DNA from: Sanghuangporus weigelae
Lineage: Eukaryota > Basidiomycota > Agaricomycetes > Hymenochaetales > Hymenochaetaceae
Direction of reading: 5' to 3'
NCBI GenBank assembly: GCA_033182465.1
Contig: CP137318.1
Span: 868,001 to 932,000 of the forward strand
DNA length: 64,000 nt
The position numbers were made by a program, and so were the translations under genes. How positions within the stretch are numbered: position 1 is the stretch's first letter; each line of letters starts with the position of its first letter. The notes under the pieces are model-generated. The model was given only the letters and a program-made list of their open reading frames with translations, was not told where the DNA came from and made no database searches. Of the stretch, positions 52,784-63,630 are shown piece by piece.

Positions 52784-54629
52784 TTACATGATCACGCAGT
52801 CCTTGTCCTTTGATTTCGAGCTCGTACTACCCGGCGGACTGTTCGGGTTTTCCCGTCGCAACAGAGCGGCATTACCTCCGGGTTGAGTTATTGGACCAGC
52901 ATTCGGCGCCTTGAGTCGTTGCTGCGCCCGCTTGTCACCGAGGTCGGCCGCCTTCTTGTACCATTGCAGAGCTCTAGAAGCGAGAAACGAGAAGCGATAG
53001 ATATCATTTTAGCACGCAGTGCTCACTCAAGCGGTAGTAAAAGTGACGTACTCATTCACACTGGGAGGTGTCCCGATTCCTACTTCAAGAAAATAGCCCA
53101 CGGCGTACATAGCTTTTACTAACCCAGCTTCCGCGGCTTTTTGCGCCCACAAGAATGCCTCGGTATCAGATTGAGGCAGTACACCCGGCGAGCCAACAAG
53201 ATACCAAGCTGTTAGTGCAAAGCATGCATCCCGATGATTTTGCTGAGCAGCGATATTCTATGACAAAAAGTGAGCTTTTACGAGACCGTCGAGGAATGAT
53301 TGGACACACGTAGTAGTGTATTGAAAGTGCTGGATCTTGAGGACACCCCATCTTCCCAAATTCATAGCACTCTCCCAATCGGTAAGCGCTCGGAGCGTAC
53401 CCTAGTTCGGCGGCCTGCGCCAACAGTTCCGCTGCATATTCATAATCAACGAAAACAACATTATCGATGCCTCTTTCATGCAGCAATGCAAGCTCGTGTA
53501 ATGCATGTGGGAACTCTGAGGTAGCATGTTCGGCGGAGCGCTTGAGCCATTTGACGCCTTCTTTCGGACGTTTTGGAAGCCCTAGTTCTCCGTTTAACTC
53601 CGCAATACCCAACCGATACATCGCACCAGGATGAGATGACGCAGCTGCCTTTCGGAAGAATTGGACAGCTTTCGCTGATTCGCGCCGACAACCCCACCCA
53701 TTCTCACAGCACGTACCTGCCCGGTAGGCAGCATCCGGATGCCCGTGCTTGGCGGCTAGAATGAACATTGGATAAGCACGGTCGAAGTCCTGCTTCCCCT
53801 TAGGAGTACCAATCCCGTTGGCGTAGCAGTCTGCTAGGAAGTATTGTGAAGCACCATGACCACGGTCCGCCAGTCGTTTCAATAAGCTGATAGCTTCACG
53901 AATGAGATCGTCTCGTTTTTCAAGAGCTTTCTCCACTTCGATTACATTGCCCGGCGTCTCTTCGGGAATCGGCATAGACTTGGATGCGTCAATCATAAAG
54001 ACAGCGAACTCGAATTGAATTTCCGGGTCCTGAGTCTTCTTGGCGTTAGCGCGGTAGAGTTCAAGAGTCCGTTCATGACTGAGGAGTGCGGCCTGGTTGC
54101 CCGGTTTGAGGTGGGAGTGGTCGAGGAGCGGCTGTTGCGGCGGAGGTGAGGCACCGCGTTGCGATCGCGGACCCATAGATTGAGGGATATATGGCTGTTC
54201 GTAATCATGCTGATTTTGCGAGAAAAAGTCATCGTCATCAGCAGCAGGAGATGGTGTGCCTTGATCTTCGTCGGAATAGTTTGTCTGTGGAGGAAGGCGT
54301 GTTTGCCGCGCCATCATGGGTGGTGGTGCCTGCTCATATTGCTGCGGGCCGTCCGCATACCCACCATTACTCGGTGGCGTACCAGTTGCTTGACAATATG
54401 CCGTACGACGTGAGTTTATAGAGTCAAACTGTGAAGGGAAAGAGCCTCTTGAGTCGCGAGTTCCATAGTTGTCTGGCGGCTGGAGGTGAGGACTTGAGTT
54501 GAGAGACGCAGAAAAGCGCGAGTCAGCCTGTGCGCCTGGATGGGGCGGATAGAAGTCGAAGAGAGGACCGTCAGACTCGAAGTTGCCGTTGTTGTCGCTG
54601 ATTGGATGTTGAGGTGAAGCAACGCTCAT
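52784..54629 (-). CDS. Sel1-repeat protein with CaaX tail, Skt5/Chs4-like chitin synthase regulator
   Basis: A probable activator that recruits chitin synthase III to growth sites. A long Pro/Gln/Ser-rich N-terminus (MSVASPQHPISDNNGNFESD) leads to a row of Sel1 repeats of about 36 residues. Recognisable units include LADRGHGASQYFLADCYANG, AAKHGHPDAAYRAGTCCENG, AAASSHPGAMYRLGIAELNG, AAELGYAPSAYRLGECYEFG, AAEAGLVKAMYAVGYFLEVG and AADLGDKRAQQRL. The basic tail KSKDKDCVIM ends in a CaaX box predicted to be farnesylated, as in Skt5/Chs4. The C-terminal repeats and the CaaX come from small exons left of 53200. Length is roughly 580 residues. Other Sel1 proteins exist, but the CaaX and layout favour this one. 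Confidence 0.85.
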
Positions 54630-55008
54630 AGCAGATGGTGGTTGAGAGCAGGATTGGGAGCGGTCTTACATAGGCCAGTGTAGTAATGACTCTTTTGGGA
54701 CAGACGTCACTAATTAATACTACAAATTGAATACACCCATTTGTTACATTTTTCTTATTACAACACTATCAACCCACCGCTCCAGCAGTCTATATGTGCT
54801 CGTCGAATGTGAGGAGATGCGCCCAGTAAACGCGTCGGCAACGCAGCCAAGTCGGTCCAATTTCAACAGAAACCCTCCCGCTTATTTCCCATCGCGATGG
54901 CCGGTCCTCACGCAATCCTTCCCAATCTGTCACACCGACACACATCATAATCGATACTCCTCGTTTCACTCAGCACGTTCGTTCCCTTTCAGTGTCATAT
55001 CATAGACA
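54630..55008. other. Divergent promoter region
   Basis: Lies between the Skt5-like gene (-) and the Pin1-type gene (+). No further feature is seen. Confidence 0.5.
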
Positions 55009-55659
55009 ATGGTTCGTCAACCTATAACTAATGATGAGCCGGCAAGCTGACGGGTTGACGGGTTGTGGTGTTCTCTGCGTACCCAGGTGTCCGATTCGAT
55101 CCCTTGGGAAGTGCGCATGTCGCGCTCTCGCCAGCAGGCATACTTCTTCAACAAGACCACGCAGGAATCCAGCTGGACGAACCCTCCTGGCCTTTCTGCA
55201 GACGAGATCAAAGCCCTGCCTGGTGCGGAACTGCTGAACCTGGATGGGAAGAAGCCTCAACAAGTGCGTGCGAGCCACCTGCTAGTGAAGCATAGGGGTA
55301 GTCGGCGACCGTCTAGTTGGAAGGAGGTAAGCCCACGATCGATCCATGCACACCCCATCCAACATGAGCACTTATGCCTGCCTCACTTCCAGGCGACGAT
55401 CACACGCTCAAAGGTGGAGGCGATCGAGCTGCTACGCCAATATGAGTCTCAAATTGATGGAGATCCCGAAAAGTTCGGTGAACTCGCATCCAAATATTCT
55501 GATTGCTCGTCACACTCCAATCAAGGCGATTTGGGATACTTCAGTCGTGGGATGATGCAAAAGCCTTTCGAAGACACGACATACGCGCTGGAGGTGGGTC
55601 AGATGTCCGACATCATCGAGACGGACAGTGGAGTGCACATTATTTTACGTACGGCTTGA
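55009..55659 (+). CDS. ESS1: Peptidyl-prolyl cis-trans isomerase Pin1/Ess1 (WW + parvulin)
   Basis: Isomerises phospho-Ser/Thr-Pro bonds, notably in the RNA polymerase II tail. The exons are 55009-55011 (only the ATG), 55087-55326 and 55393-55659, giving 169 residues. The WW domain is [20 protein letters not shown] followed by [10 protein letters not shown]. After a flexible linker, the parvulin domain carries [20 protein letters not shown], including the phosphate-binding Arg-Arg and catalytic His. Further on are [20 protein letters not shown] (catalytic Cys in SDCSS), [19 protein letters not shown] and the closing [10 protein letters not shown]. All key residues are present and the length is normal. 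The start codon alone forms exon 1. Confidence 0.95.
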
Positions 55660-55995
55660 AGACCAAGTTTTACCGCACACTGTCGTTCAAGTTGGAGAAC
55701 GAACTGCTATGTAGGAATAGTGAAGATGATATGGTTTGATCGCATCGCAACAAGGCAGTCCTCAAATGTAAATAGAATCCAAGAACCCACTGATTGCCAT
55801 TCCTCGCCCAATAGTCACACTCAGCTTTATCTGATAACTTTCACGGTCTTTCCACGATGCGTACGTACCAGAAAAAGGCCGCCAGAGAATGTTGCATTCC
55901 TTCTTGTTCATCTGCTGCTTGGCGTTTGAGTCCCAAGTCGCCGTCCTCGCATCTTCACACCTCCTTTCTGATATTACCAACGTGCTTTCTTGGTT
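55660..55995. other. Intergenic, Pin1 3' end to MOSC promoter
   Basis: No coding exon is supported. Confidence 0.5.
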
Positions 55996-57757
55996 ATGGA
56001 TAATCTCACAATATCTAACTTCCAGTCTGCTCGCGATTTTTTCAATGAGACTGTATCGCGAAACGATCTATATTTCTCTTTGGCTCTGCTTTACGCCGCG
56101 ATTGGTTACTTTTGCTACAATCGCTTCTGGAATAAGCCAGCCTCGACGAGAACTGAGAAATTTTCGGACAAACTTCAAGTGACTGCCAGTGTTTCTCTTG
56201 ACAGATGCGACCTAGCCAACATAAAGGTTACGAAATTGCTCATTCATCCAATCAAGGTGCGGGTAACTTTTACCTTCACCTGACTCTCATAAATTATTTA
56301 TGCTGGAAAAAAAAAATCGAAATTTGAAGAGCTGTCGTGGAACTTCTGTACAGGAAGCAAGATACACGGAGGAAGGTCTAGAGGTTCGTCTTGCTTTTCT
56401 CTGAAACTAGATGACCATTCGAAGTCCCGACTACTTCTTTCACAGCACGATAGAAAGCTGGCCATCATCGATGCACACACACATAAAGTCCTAACAGCGC
56501 GAGAATACCCCCGGGTATGTTGTATTCATGTTGTATTCATGATGTCGTCTATTAGTAACGCCAAGACATTGACACCCTATTCTCGTGGTATGAAGATGGT
56601 TCTCATCTACCCTCGAATTGATTTGGACAAGGGAGATCAATTCCAGGGAATACATATTTCTTTCCCCGCGGATAGCGGATGCGAACCATTCACAGTTCCG
56701 CTCAATCCGTCAAATGAGATTTTGCAAACCTGGAAGAAGTGAGTACCTGCGTTTAGACCCTCATAGGCAATAGGCAATATTCCTTCCGCATCCGACTCGG
56801 GTACTAATTGTCATGGCATGCAGGGTAGAGGACGTCGAACTTTGGGGCCGAAACGACATAGATGGGTATATATGTCAACCAGTCGACGCCGAGGACCACG
56901 ATGCGCCTACACGAATGCTATCTCAGTATTTTGGTAAAGACGTTTTACTGGTCTTCAAGGGTCCCCGACCACGGCCTGCTCCGCCTACGCACGATTTCCC
57001 GGATCTCAAGGCGACCACACTGTATCAAGACGGCTATCCACTTCTGGTGACGTCGGAGGAGAGCTTGAAGGATGTAGAAAGTCATCTGCGCGGCGAGGTC
57101 GGTAATCAAGGCGTTGCGGACCGCTGGAGTTCAGATAACCTCGTGATGGAGCGGTAAGTTAGCGCCCTTCACCATACTTTGATGATGATTTGCTTTTAAA
57201 ACCGCCCTGTCTCACGGAACATTCTTGCTTTTTGTCTCCTGTCTGTGCTACGTCGGTGGTCGTCTGCGTCCGGAATGCATTTGATATAGGTTCCGGCCAA
57301 ATATCGTTTTGGGCGGGGCTGGTGTACCTTGGGCCGAAGATACTTGGGAGACTATACGAATCGGAGAGAATTCCTCCACCATTACGCTCGTCTCAAAGTG
57401 CACTCGGTGTTTGGTGTGTAATATCCATTGCTATCACTAGCTTATCTCAGGTCCTGACTTAACAATGACCCACATCGCAAACTTACTTTTTTTTTCGCTC
57501 ACATTGATATTGTTTGCATACGCACACTGTTCAAACGTTCCGACTACGTTCCGTCTGCGTACCATAAGCTGCCGAACGTCGACCCTGAAACGGGTGTACG
57601 TGACAAGGTGGTTCCGTATAAAGTGCTCATGCAGTTCCGAACTGGGTTAAATCCTCAACGGCCTGGAAAATCATGCTTTGGGTGCAATGGCGTGCCAGAT
57701 GGTCGAGGAGTCATTCGCGTTGGGGATTCTATTACGGTAGTAAAGATCATCCAGTAG
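55996..57757 (+). CDS. MOSC-domain protein, mARC-like (molybdenum cofactor enzyme)
   Basis: Resembles the mitochondrial amidoxime-reducing component, which binds molybdenum cofactor and reduces N-hydroxylated compounds. After 27 polar residues comes one membrane helix (FSLALLYAAIGYFCYNRFW). The MOSC N-terminal barrel then follows: KVTKLLIHPIKSCRGTSVQE, ARYTEEGLE, KLAIIDAHTHKVLTAREYPR and MVLIYPRID, then VEDVELWGRNDIDGYICQPV. The MOSC domain has FRPNIVLGGAGVPWAEDTWE and a Cys-containing segment (KCTRC) followed by LPNVDPETGVRD, the site that in relatives binds the molybdenum. It ends RVGDSITVVKIIQ. About seven exons join cleanly. A MOSC protein of other activity is possible; the anchor favours mARC. 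Confidence 0.82.
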
Positions 57758-58285
57758 TAGCAGTCATTATCTATTAGTCCATATACCTTGTACTGCTTGC
57801 TTGGGTTTTAGAAGAGGGCGATAGGTATGCACGTGGGAGGGATTGATGGACCGGCTTGTATCGCCCCTTGGTCGGGTCGGAATTGCATATATGATACTGT
57901 TTGCAGCAAGATGGGAGAATCGATAGGACCTAAAGGTTCGTCGAGGAGACTCCCGGAGTCAGGCACTCAGCAAACTGCGCCACCTCCAAGATATTTTTTT
58001 CTAATAGAAAAGCATAATATACTCTTAATAAAGTCCGATGCCTGAATACAGGAGCCCGATTTAGTAACTCGATCGACGTGTACTGAATAGATGAAGAGAT
58101 GCCCAATGATGGGAAGTCCCTGAATGCTTACGTATACAAGATTATAGCCGGGGCCGTCCTGAGTGACCCATTACTTACTCAACTGTTACTGTACATCATC
58201 CCCGTCCCAGTGCGAAAGAGGGCTGCCGCCGTTCTTCCGTTGCTGCCACCACCACGATCACAGCGAGCTCTGAGCTCGGCAAGTG
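57758..58285. other. Intergenic, MOSC 3' end to deubiquitinase promoter
   Basis: No gene is supported. An open frame at 58099-58317 overlaps the deubiquitinase start in another frame and is not used. Confidence 0.5.
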
Positions 58286-61200
58286 ATGGCACTCGCGAGA
58301 TGGTTCGGACAACCTAGTCAAGGCAATGGCTCCAGCAGTAATACCTGTCCACCGTCCTCTGACCATGCCAAGGCCGTCGCGATCAACAAGGCAGAGCACA
58401 AGCAGTTTGGTTTGGAGAACGTGAGCACCGCCCATACAATCCCTTCATTAAACTTTGTTTGCTAACCGGTGCCTTTTAACGTAGTTTGGGAATACGTGGT
58501 ACGTATCCATATGTATATACCAGTCGCGTTTGATCGACCGTTAAATTCTTTGCTTTTACAGCTATATCAACTCGGTAGTGCAGGCGCTTTACTTCTGCCA
58601 CCCATTTCGGGAGCTTATCATCCGAGTCAACGACAGGTCGAACCCTGCAGCACCTCCTAGCACTTACTCGTCTTCGTCCCCATTACCGTCCGCCGTATCT
58701 ACCTTACCACGCGCCAAGACCCAGAGGAAGCTCTCGTCAGCCGATGGCCCTAGAGCCTCAGATGGTGCAACAATTTCTAATGGCAATCCTCCGCTCACCG
58801 GTCCTCCCATACCAGCCTCTCCGCCGACTATGTTCTCTGCGCTTCGCTCTCTCTTCGCGCATATCTCGAACAATGCACTGGACAAGGGCGTCGTTGCGCC
58901 GAGAGCGTTCGTCGACAAGCTCAAGAAGGAGAATGAACTTTTCCGCTCGACCATGCATCAGGACGCTCACGAGTTCCTTATCTTCCTCTTGAATAAAATA
59001 GCTGAGGACTTGGAGGAGGAAGCGCGGAATGCGCGCTCCGGAAACTCATCTGGAGAGGACCGTATGTCCATGCTTCTATCTATTTATACTGGTATCAATC
59101 TGAAATCTCAATCTATCGCTTCTCTTTTAGTGTTAAGTTCAGTCACTTCGTCGGGTACACCTACGCTTGGAACCGCAACCTCGAGGTCAAACTCCTCGAC
59201 ACGGTCGAACATTGTCCACGACTTATTTGAGGGAGTTCTGACTAGCGAAACCCGATGTCTGACGTGTGAAACTGTGCGTACTGTTTACCCGGCCTTAAGA
59301 ACATTCTCTGACGAAAGTGGCAGGTGTCATCACGAGACGAGGCGTTCTTAGATTTGTCCATTGACATAGAACAGAACTCGAGTGTGACGGCTTGTTTACG
59401 GCAATTCAGTGCCAGTGAGATGTTATGTCATAAAAACAAATTCTTTTGTGATTCTTGCTGCGGTTTACAAGAAGCGGAAAAACGGTTGGTCACCTTGCCT
59501 TGGCTCATGTGTATGCTTGTGGAACTCATCGGACTTCTTTCTCCTCATAGGATGAAGATAAAACGGTTACCCAATGTTCTTGCTTTACATCTCAAGCGTT
59601 TCAAGTATCAAGAAGACGTGGGGAAATACATCAAACTTGCATATCGCGTCGCGTTTCCTCTTGAACTGCGTCTCTTCAATACGGCCGATGATGCAATCGA
59701 CCCTGACCGATTGTACGGACTCTTCGCAATTGTTGTGCATATTGGAAAGTGCGTGACTTGGACAATTTTCTATTATCATGATACTAATGGAGCTTGCAGT
59801 GGTCCGCATCACGGTCATTATGTCGCGATAGTGAAATCAGGAGCTTCTTGGCTGGTGTTTGACGACGACAGCGTCGACTCCATTAAAGAGTCCGATATCT
59901 CGAAGTATTTCGGAGATTCAAACAGTGGATCCGCCTATGTTCTGTACTATCAGGCGTTGGATCTTGATCTTCCGTCTTTCGGCTTGAAGGCGGAAGAACC
60001 AGTTGCAGCGGAGTCTGCAGCCAGAGCATCTCCAACGCAGGCGCCTCTGTTACCTCCGGGACTTACTCATGAAGGCGACTCCGACGCTAGCGAATTTGCG
60101 CCTACGACGCCCGCTTCCCCAGTTTTACATTCTATCCCGACGGTTGTACCTGCCTCGCCGCCCGCGTTGAATGTCATTATCCCGTCTCCGGAGGCACCAC
60201 CTTCAGTACCAGCAGAGGTATCAACGCCGACTGTTTCACCGCCTGTAGTTTCTCCTTCTGCGAAGTCGAGTGGGTTCCTCAGTCTTCGTCACAGTCCTTC
60301 AAAACCGTCAATCAGTTCCGGAAGCCGGCGTAATACCTTGGACACAAACTGTCCTCCTGTTCCCCCACTGCCGTCATCTGTTGCCCCACCGCCTCAGCTT
60401 ACTACCGAGCCTAGTGAAGCCTCTACCTCTACCACTTCCCCCATACCTAATGGAAAGTCAAAGACTACGATGGGGAAGGCGAGTGGCTGGATCACGAGGA
60501 AGTTTAGTGCGCGAGCGGAGGATAAGAGGTCTTCCGAGTGTGTAAGACGTCCGGCAACCTCGCATGGTGTGCCTGGTCTTCATGCCAGCCAAGATCACCA
60601 CGATCGTGTCAGCTTTACGTCCTCTTCGTCGTCATCCCGCGTACCTTTAATACCGGATCTAACACCAATTTCCCAACCTTCTGCCGCCCCAGCGGAAAAC
60701 ACCTCTTCTCTCCCTGCTGTTTCTCCTTCATCGAATTCCCTGTCTCAAGATAAACCCGCGTCCGAATCTATTGTACCATCGTATATGCAAAATGGTTCCG
60801 CAATACCGGCTCCCACATCGACAACAAATACTCTCCGTAATCACAACACCCAGCAACAACATCAACTCAATCACCATCACCATAACTTCCACTTAACTGG
60901 CCACAAGAAGTCTCAACCCGTGCTCAGCATGACGCCACCCTCGCCAGAGACCAGAAAGCCTCCAGACGCACGTCCGCCGAAACGTCCCTCAACTGCTGGC
61001 GCTTCACCGACGAAAGGTTCTTTCGCTCGTATAGACGAGTCTACCCCGACTGTACCTCATTTACCCGACGAGCTGCGCTCGCCTATACCACGGTCACGGT
61101 CAGTTGCCGTGTCTGGGGAAGAACTTGAGCGACGGCGATTTTCCACGACCCAAAGCCCGACATTGCCAGGTAGTAATTCGACGCCACTGAAACGTGCAAG

Positions 61201-61351
61201 CCGTAAGTTAAGCTTTACGAGTGGCATGTTGAGCTTCGTGAGGAAAGATAAAGACAAGCAACAGCAGCAACGAAATGGAGAGCGCCCGTCTAGCTCGTTC
61301 TCGCCCTCGTCGTCTGTTACCCCTGGAGTATCCATCGGCAATCGAATATGA
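58286..61351 (+). CDS. Ubiquitin carboxyl-terminal hydrolase, USP12/46 (Ubp9/Ubp13) type
   Basis: A cysteine protease that removes ubiquitin. The protein starts [20 protein letters not shown]. The Cys box [20 protein letters not shown] is complete only after splicing: the catalytic Cys codon is TG at 58497-58498 plus C at 58562. Then come [20 protein letters not shown], the finger region with two Cys pairs (CLTCE; CDSC in [10 protein letters not shown]), [14 protein letters not shown], the His box [20 protein letters not shown] and [18 protein letters not shown]. The N-terminal two-thirds matches the USP12/46/Ubp9 type, which needs WD40 cofactors. A Ser/Pro-rich disordered tail of over 400 residues follows, with polybasic and poly-His stretches (HHHHN). 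Overall length is roughly 900 residues, longer than yeast Ubp9. Confidence 0.9.
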
Positions 61352-62359
61352 GTCGGATCCTATCTCGTGCTTCGTCTTTGACGGATTACGTGCAGAGCAC
61401 TCTTTTCCTCCAACCCCAATTACTTCATCTTGTATATTGTTGCGCAATTGCATGCATGTTGTTTCGTTTCCATTACGAGTCAACTTCATCTCGAATGTAG
61501 AACCGCACATCTCATTCAGCATTTCTCTCCTTTCTTTTGACTTATTACACTCTTTTTTCAACCGTCCGGCTTTTTGTTTTTGTTTTCGCCGTTTATCTTG
61601 TTCCCTTTACTTATACTCTAGTCATCTGCTCTCATGCACATGTTTTTGTAATTCATTCTCCTCTTCCTTTATTCAGATATCTCGCGGATACGCTGTATGA
61701 GTCGTCTTGTCTCGTCTCATCCCGCTCTCAGTACGAACGTTCGTGCTTTTACCATGTAGCTTATCTGAACTTTCTTTTACTTCTTTCTGTTTTCCTATTT
61801 ATCTTCCTTACATCCCGACTGAGGATTCGCGGATTAAGTAAGTAGTAGCAGTAGTAGTAAAGCAGCCCATCAATGCATGTCACCCTCCACCCTCCATTCT
61901 AAAATAAGTCAGTTTCATACATATAAATTACAAATATAAAGGCGTGTACAACAACAAGAGGGGTTACGATACATCGTTCTATTGAATTCGATCAAAAGTC
62001 TAAATGAATCCGAATCACGAAGTCCCAAAGGCTAATAATCATGGCCTGATAAAATCAATCCACCCGCAGAAAGTATTAGAAGGAGCGAAGTAATATAAAA
62101 CGAATGTTGGGGTGGCCAAAAGCGGCGAACCTTGAGGATGCGCGAGAGAGGTACCAAAGCGCAACGCCGACGAAAGAAGTGGATAGGATAAATTAAGTCC
62201 CTTTAGCAATTCGGCAGTCAAAGTCGATATAACCGAAGTGTGCAAAAGCCATTGAAACTCACGAATAAATGGGTATATAAGTCTAAAAAGAAGGCTACCG
62301 AGCGCATGGCAGACAGGCAGCAAGAGCAGCGCACGAAAGATAATGGCCGCTACGTGCGT
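61352..62359. other. Convergent intergenic region, pyrimidine-rich
   Basis: About 1 kb. A T/C-rich 3' UTR-like tract follows the deubiquitinase stop (61500-61830), then a GTA/GCA trinucleotide run near 61840-61860. Open frames here lack motifs. Confidence 0.5.
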
Positions 62360-62512
62360 CTACGCGATAACGCAGTAAGTACCCGATTTATTGCCCTGCT
62401 CGAAGTCGACAGGATGAGAGTCTCCCGGACTTGACGATAATGACGATGACGATAGCGAGACCGTCTGCATTGGGTCAGGGAGAGAGAGGGTCAGTGCAGT
62501 GAATTCGTCCAT
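62360..62512 (-). CDS. Basidiomycete mating-pheromone-type precursor with CaaX box
   Basis: An intronless 50-codon frame. It begins MDEFTALTLSLPDPM, runs through a Ser-rich middle and ends DFEQGNKSGTYCVIA, followed by TAG. Fungal lipopeptide pheromone precursors of mushrooms have this build: 40-70 residues, a start of the MD-x-F type, little conservation in the middle, and a C-terminal CaaX box with aliphatic residues and Ala (C-V-I-A). The Cys would be farnesylated, the last three residues removed and the end methylated, giving a short peptide that acts on a Ste3-type receptor. The usual Glu-Arg or Glu-His cleavage pair is absent; Phe-Glu-Gln may replace it. A TATA box lies 123 bases upstream. 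No receptor gene is in the window. Longer frames reading into this one lack a plausible start. Confidence 0.78.
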   Translation of the reverse strand: MDEFTALTLSLPDPMQTVSLSSSSLSSSPGDSHPVDFEQGNKSGTYCVIA

Positions 62513-62634
62513 TGCAGATGAGTAGCGAAGAGTAGCGCGAGTGTGTGAACTTGTTCGCGACTGAGTCGGTTGTTTGGTAGGTTGGCTGGTTGCAATTGAA
62601 GTATGTGGCTCTTCCAGACAGTCTCCAATCCACC

Positions 62635-62641
62635 TTTTATA
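62635..62641 (-). promoter_or_regulatory. TATA box of the pheromone-precursor gene
   Basis: Read on the minus strand, GTATAAAAGG is centred here, 123 bases before the ATG at 62512, a spacing like that of the other TATA boxes in the window. Confidence 0.6.
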
Positions 62642-63630
62642 CTTTTTCCGCACAGAAAAGTCTGCGTTGCTGTGAGCACAGGACGACCGGAGAGGGGGCA
62701 ACACAAGAAAACCAGTCCATTCTACGAGCTGATATAAATTACAAATTTTAGACAATAGAGACACCAGGGGGGCCAGAGCAGGCGTCCCATTTCGGGCCAA
62801 AGACGCGGGATGTCCGAAGTTAGCGTTTACACGTTTGTCCATAGCCAGAATCCACAGGGAATACAATTGGACGTTGCTTGATGAGAGGCTGGTTATTGGC
62901 GCAATCGACAAAAGAGAACCGAATTGCTGGTAAGATAATAAGAGCAAGTGGGCCATGTCGTGAGGGAGCACATGAATCCACCAACAATACCGAGCCTAAA
63001 GTCAGATTTGTCCGGAATATGAAGCTCGCGATGAGTAAGAAAATACGAGAACAGTCTTCGTTTACCAGAAGGGACGACTCCTGTGCAGGCCGCGATCGCT
63101 GAAGAGCGGTTCGTACGGAGCTCCGAAGGACATGGAGTAAGCTCATTACTAAAAAACACCGTACGATTGTCTTCCGCTGCATGTGCGAGTCCTGCAAGAC
63201 TTTGGCTCAACACAATAGCTAGGTCGTGTCAACAGAAGTCAGCTTTCATCCTCTTGGGATGATGGCAACGTCGATGATCCTTCCTTTTGCAATTGTTCGG
63301 CACATTGTTCCTGTCGCAAAATATTGAGCATGGGCTACTGTGGCAAGGCCATTCTGTGCCGAGGAATATACACTGCTGTGTTTGCAGTTCATTGCTGCGT
63401 TTAGTGACAACATGAAAGTCCAAGGCAAAAGTTTCGAAAGGAACAAAAAATGGTCAAAAAAAAACCTAAAATTCGTACCTTACGGTCACGTGTAGGAACA
63501 AACAAAAAAAACTCGGGAAGCCCAGTCATTTCATTTCATTGAAGCTCTATTATTCGACCTGACTAGACAAGGATTTGGTGGAACAGAAGCGGATCTGCAA
63601 TTCATATCTCCCTCTTCGCACGCCGTACCT
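62642..63630. other. Intergenic region
   Basis: About 1 kb between the pheromone-type gene (-) and the partial gene at 63631 (+). I looked for further CaaX-ended short frames and found none that is convincing. Open frames on the minus strand (62820-63213) show no motif. Confidence 0.45.

Noticed and set aside
62360-62512. Calling this region a B mating-type locus.
   Set aside because: No Ste3-type receptor or second precursor is visible in the window; a single CaaX gene is not enough.
62360-62971. A 203-codon minus-strand frame reading into the pheromone-type gene.
   Set aside because: Its upstream part has no motif or plausible start, whereas the internal ATG at 62512 gives a complete family-like precursor behind a TATA box.
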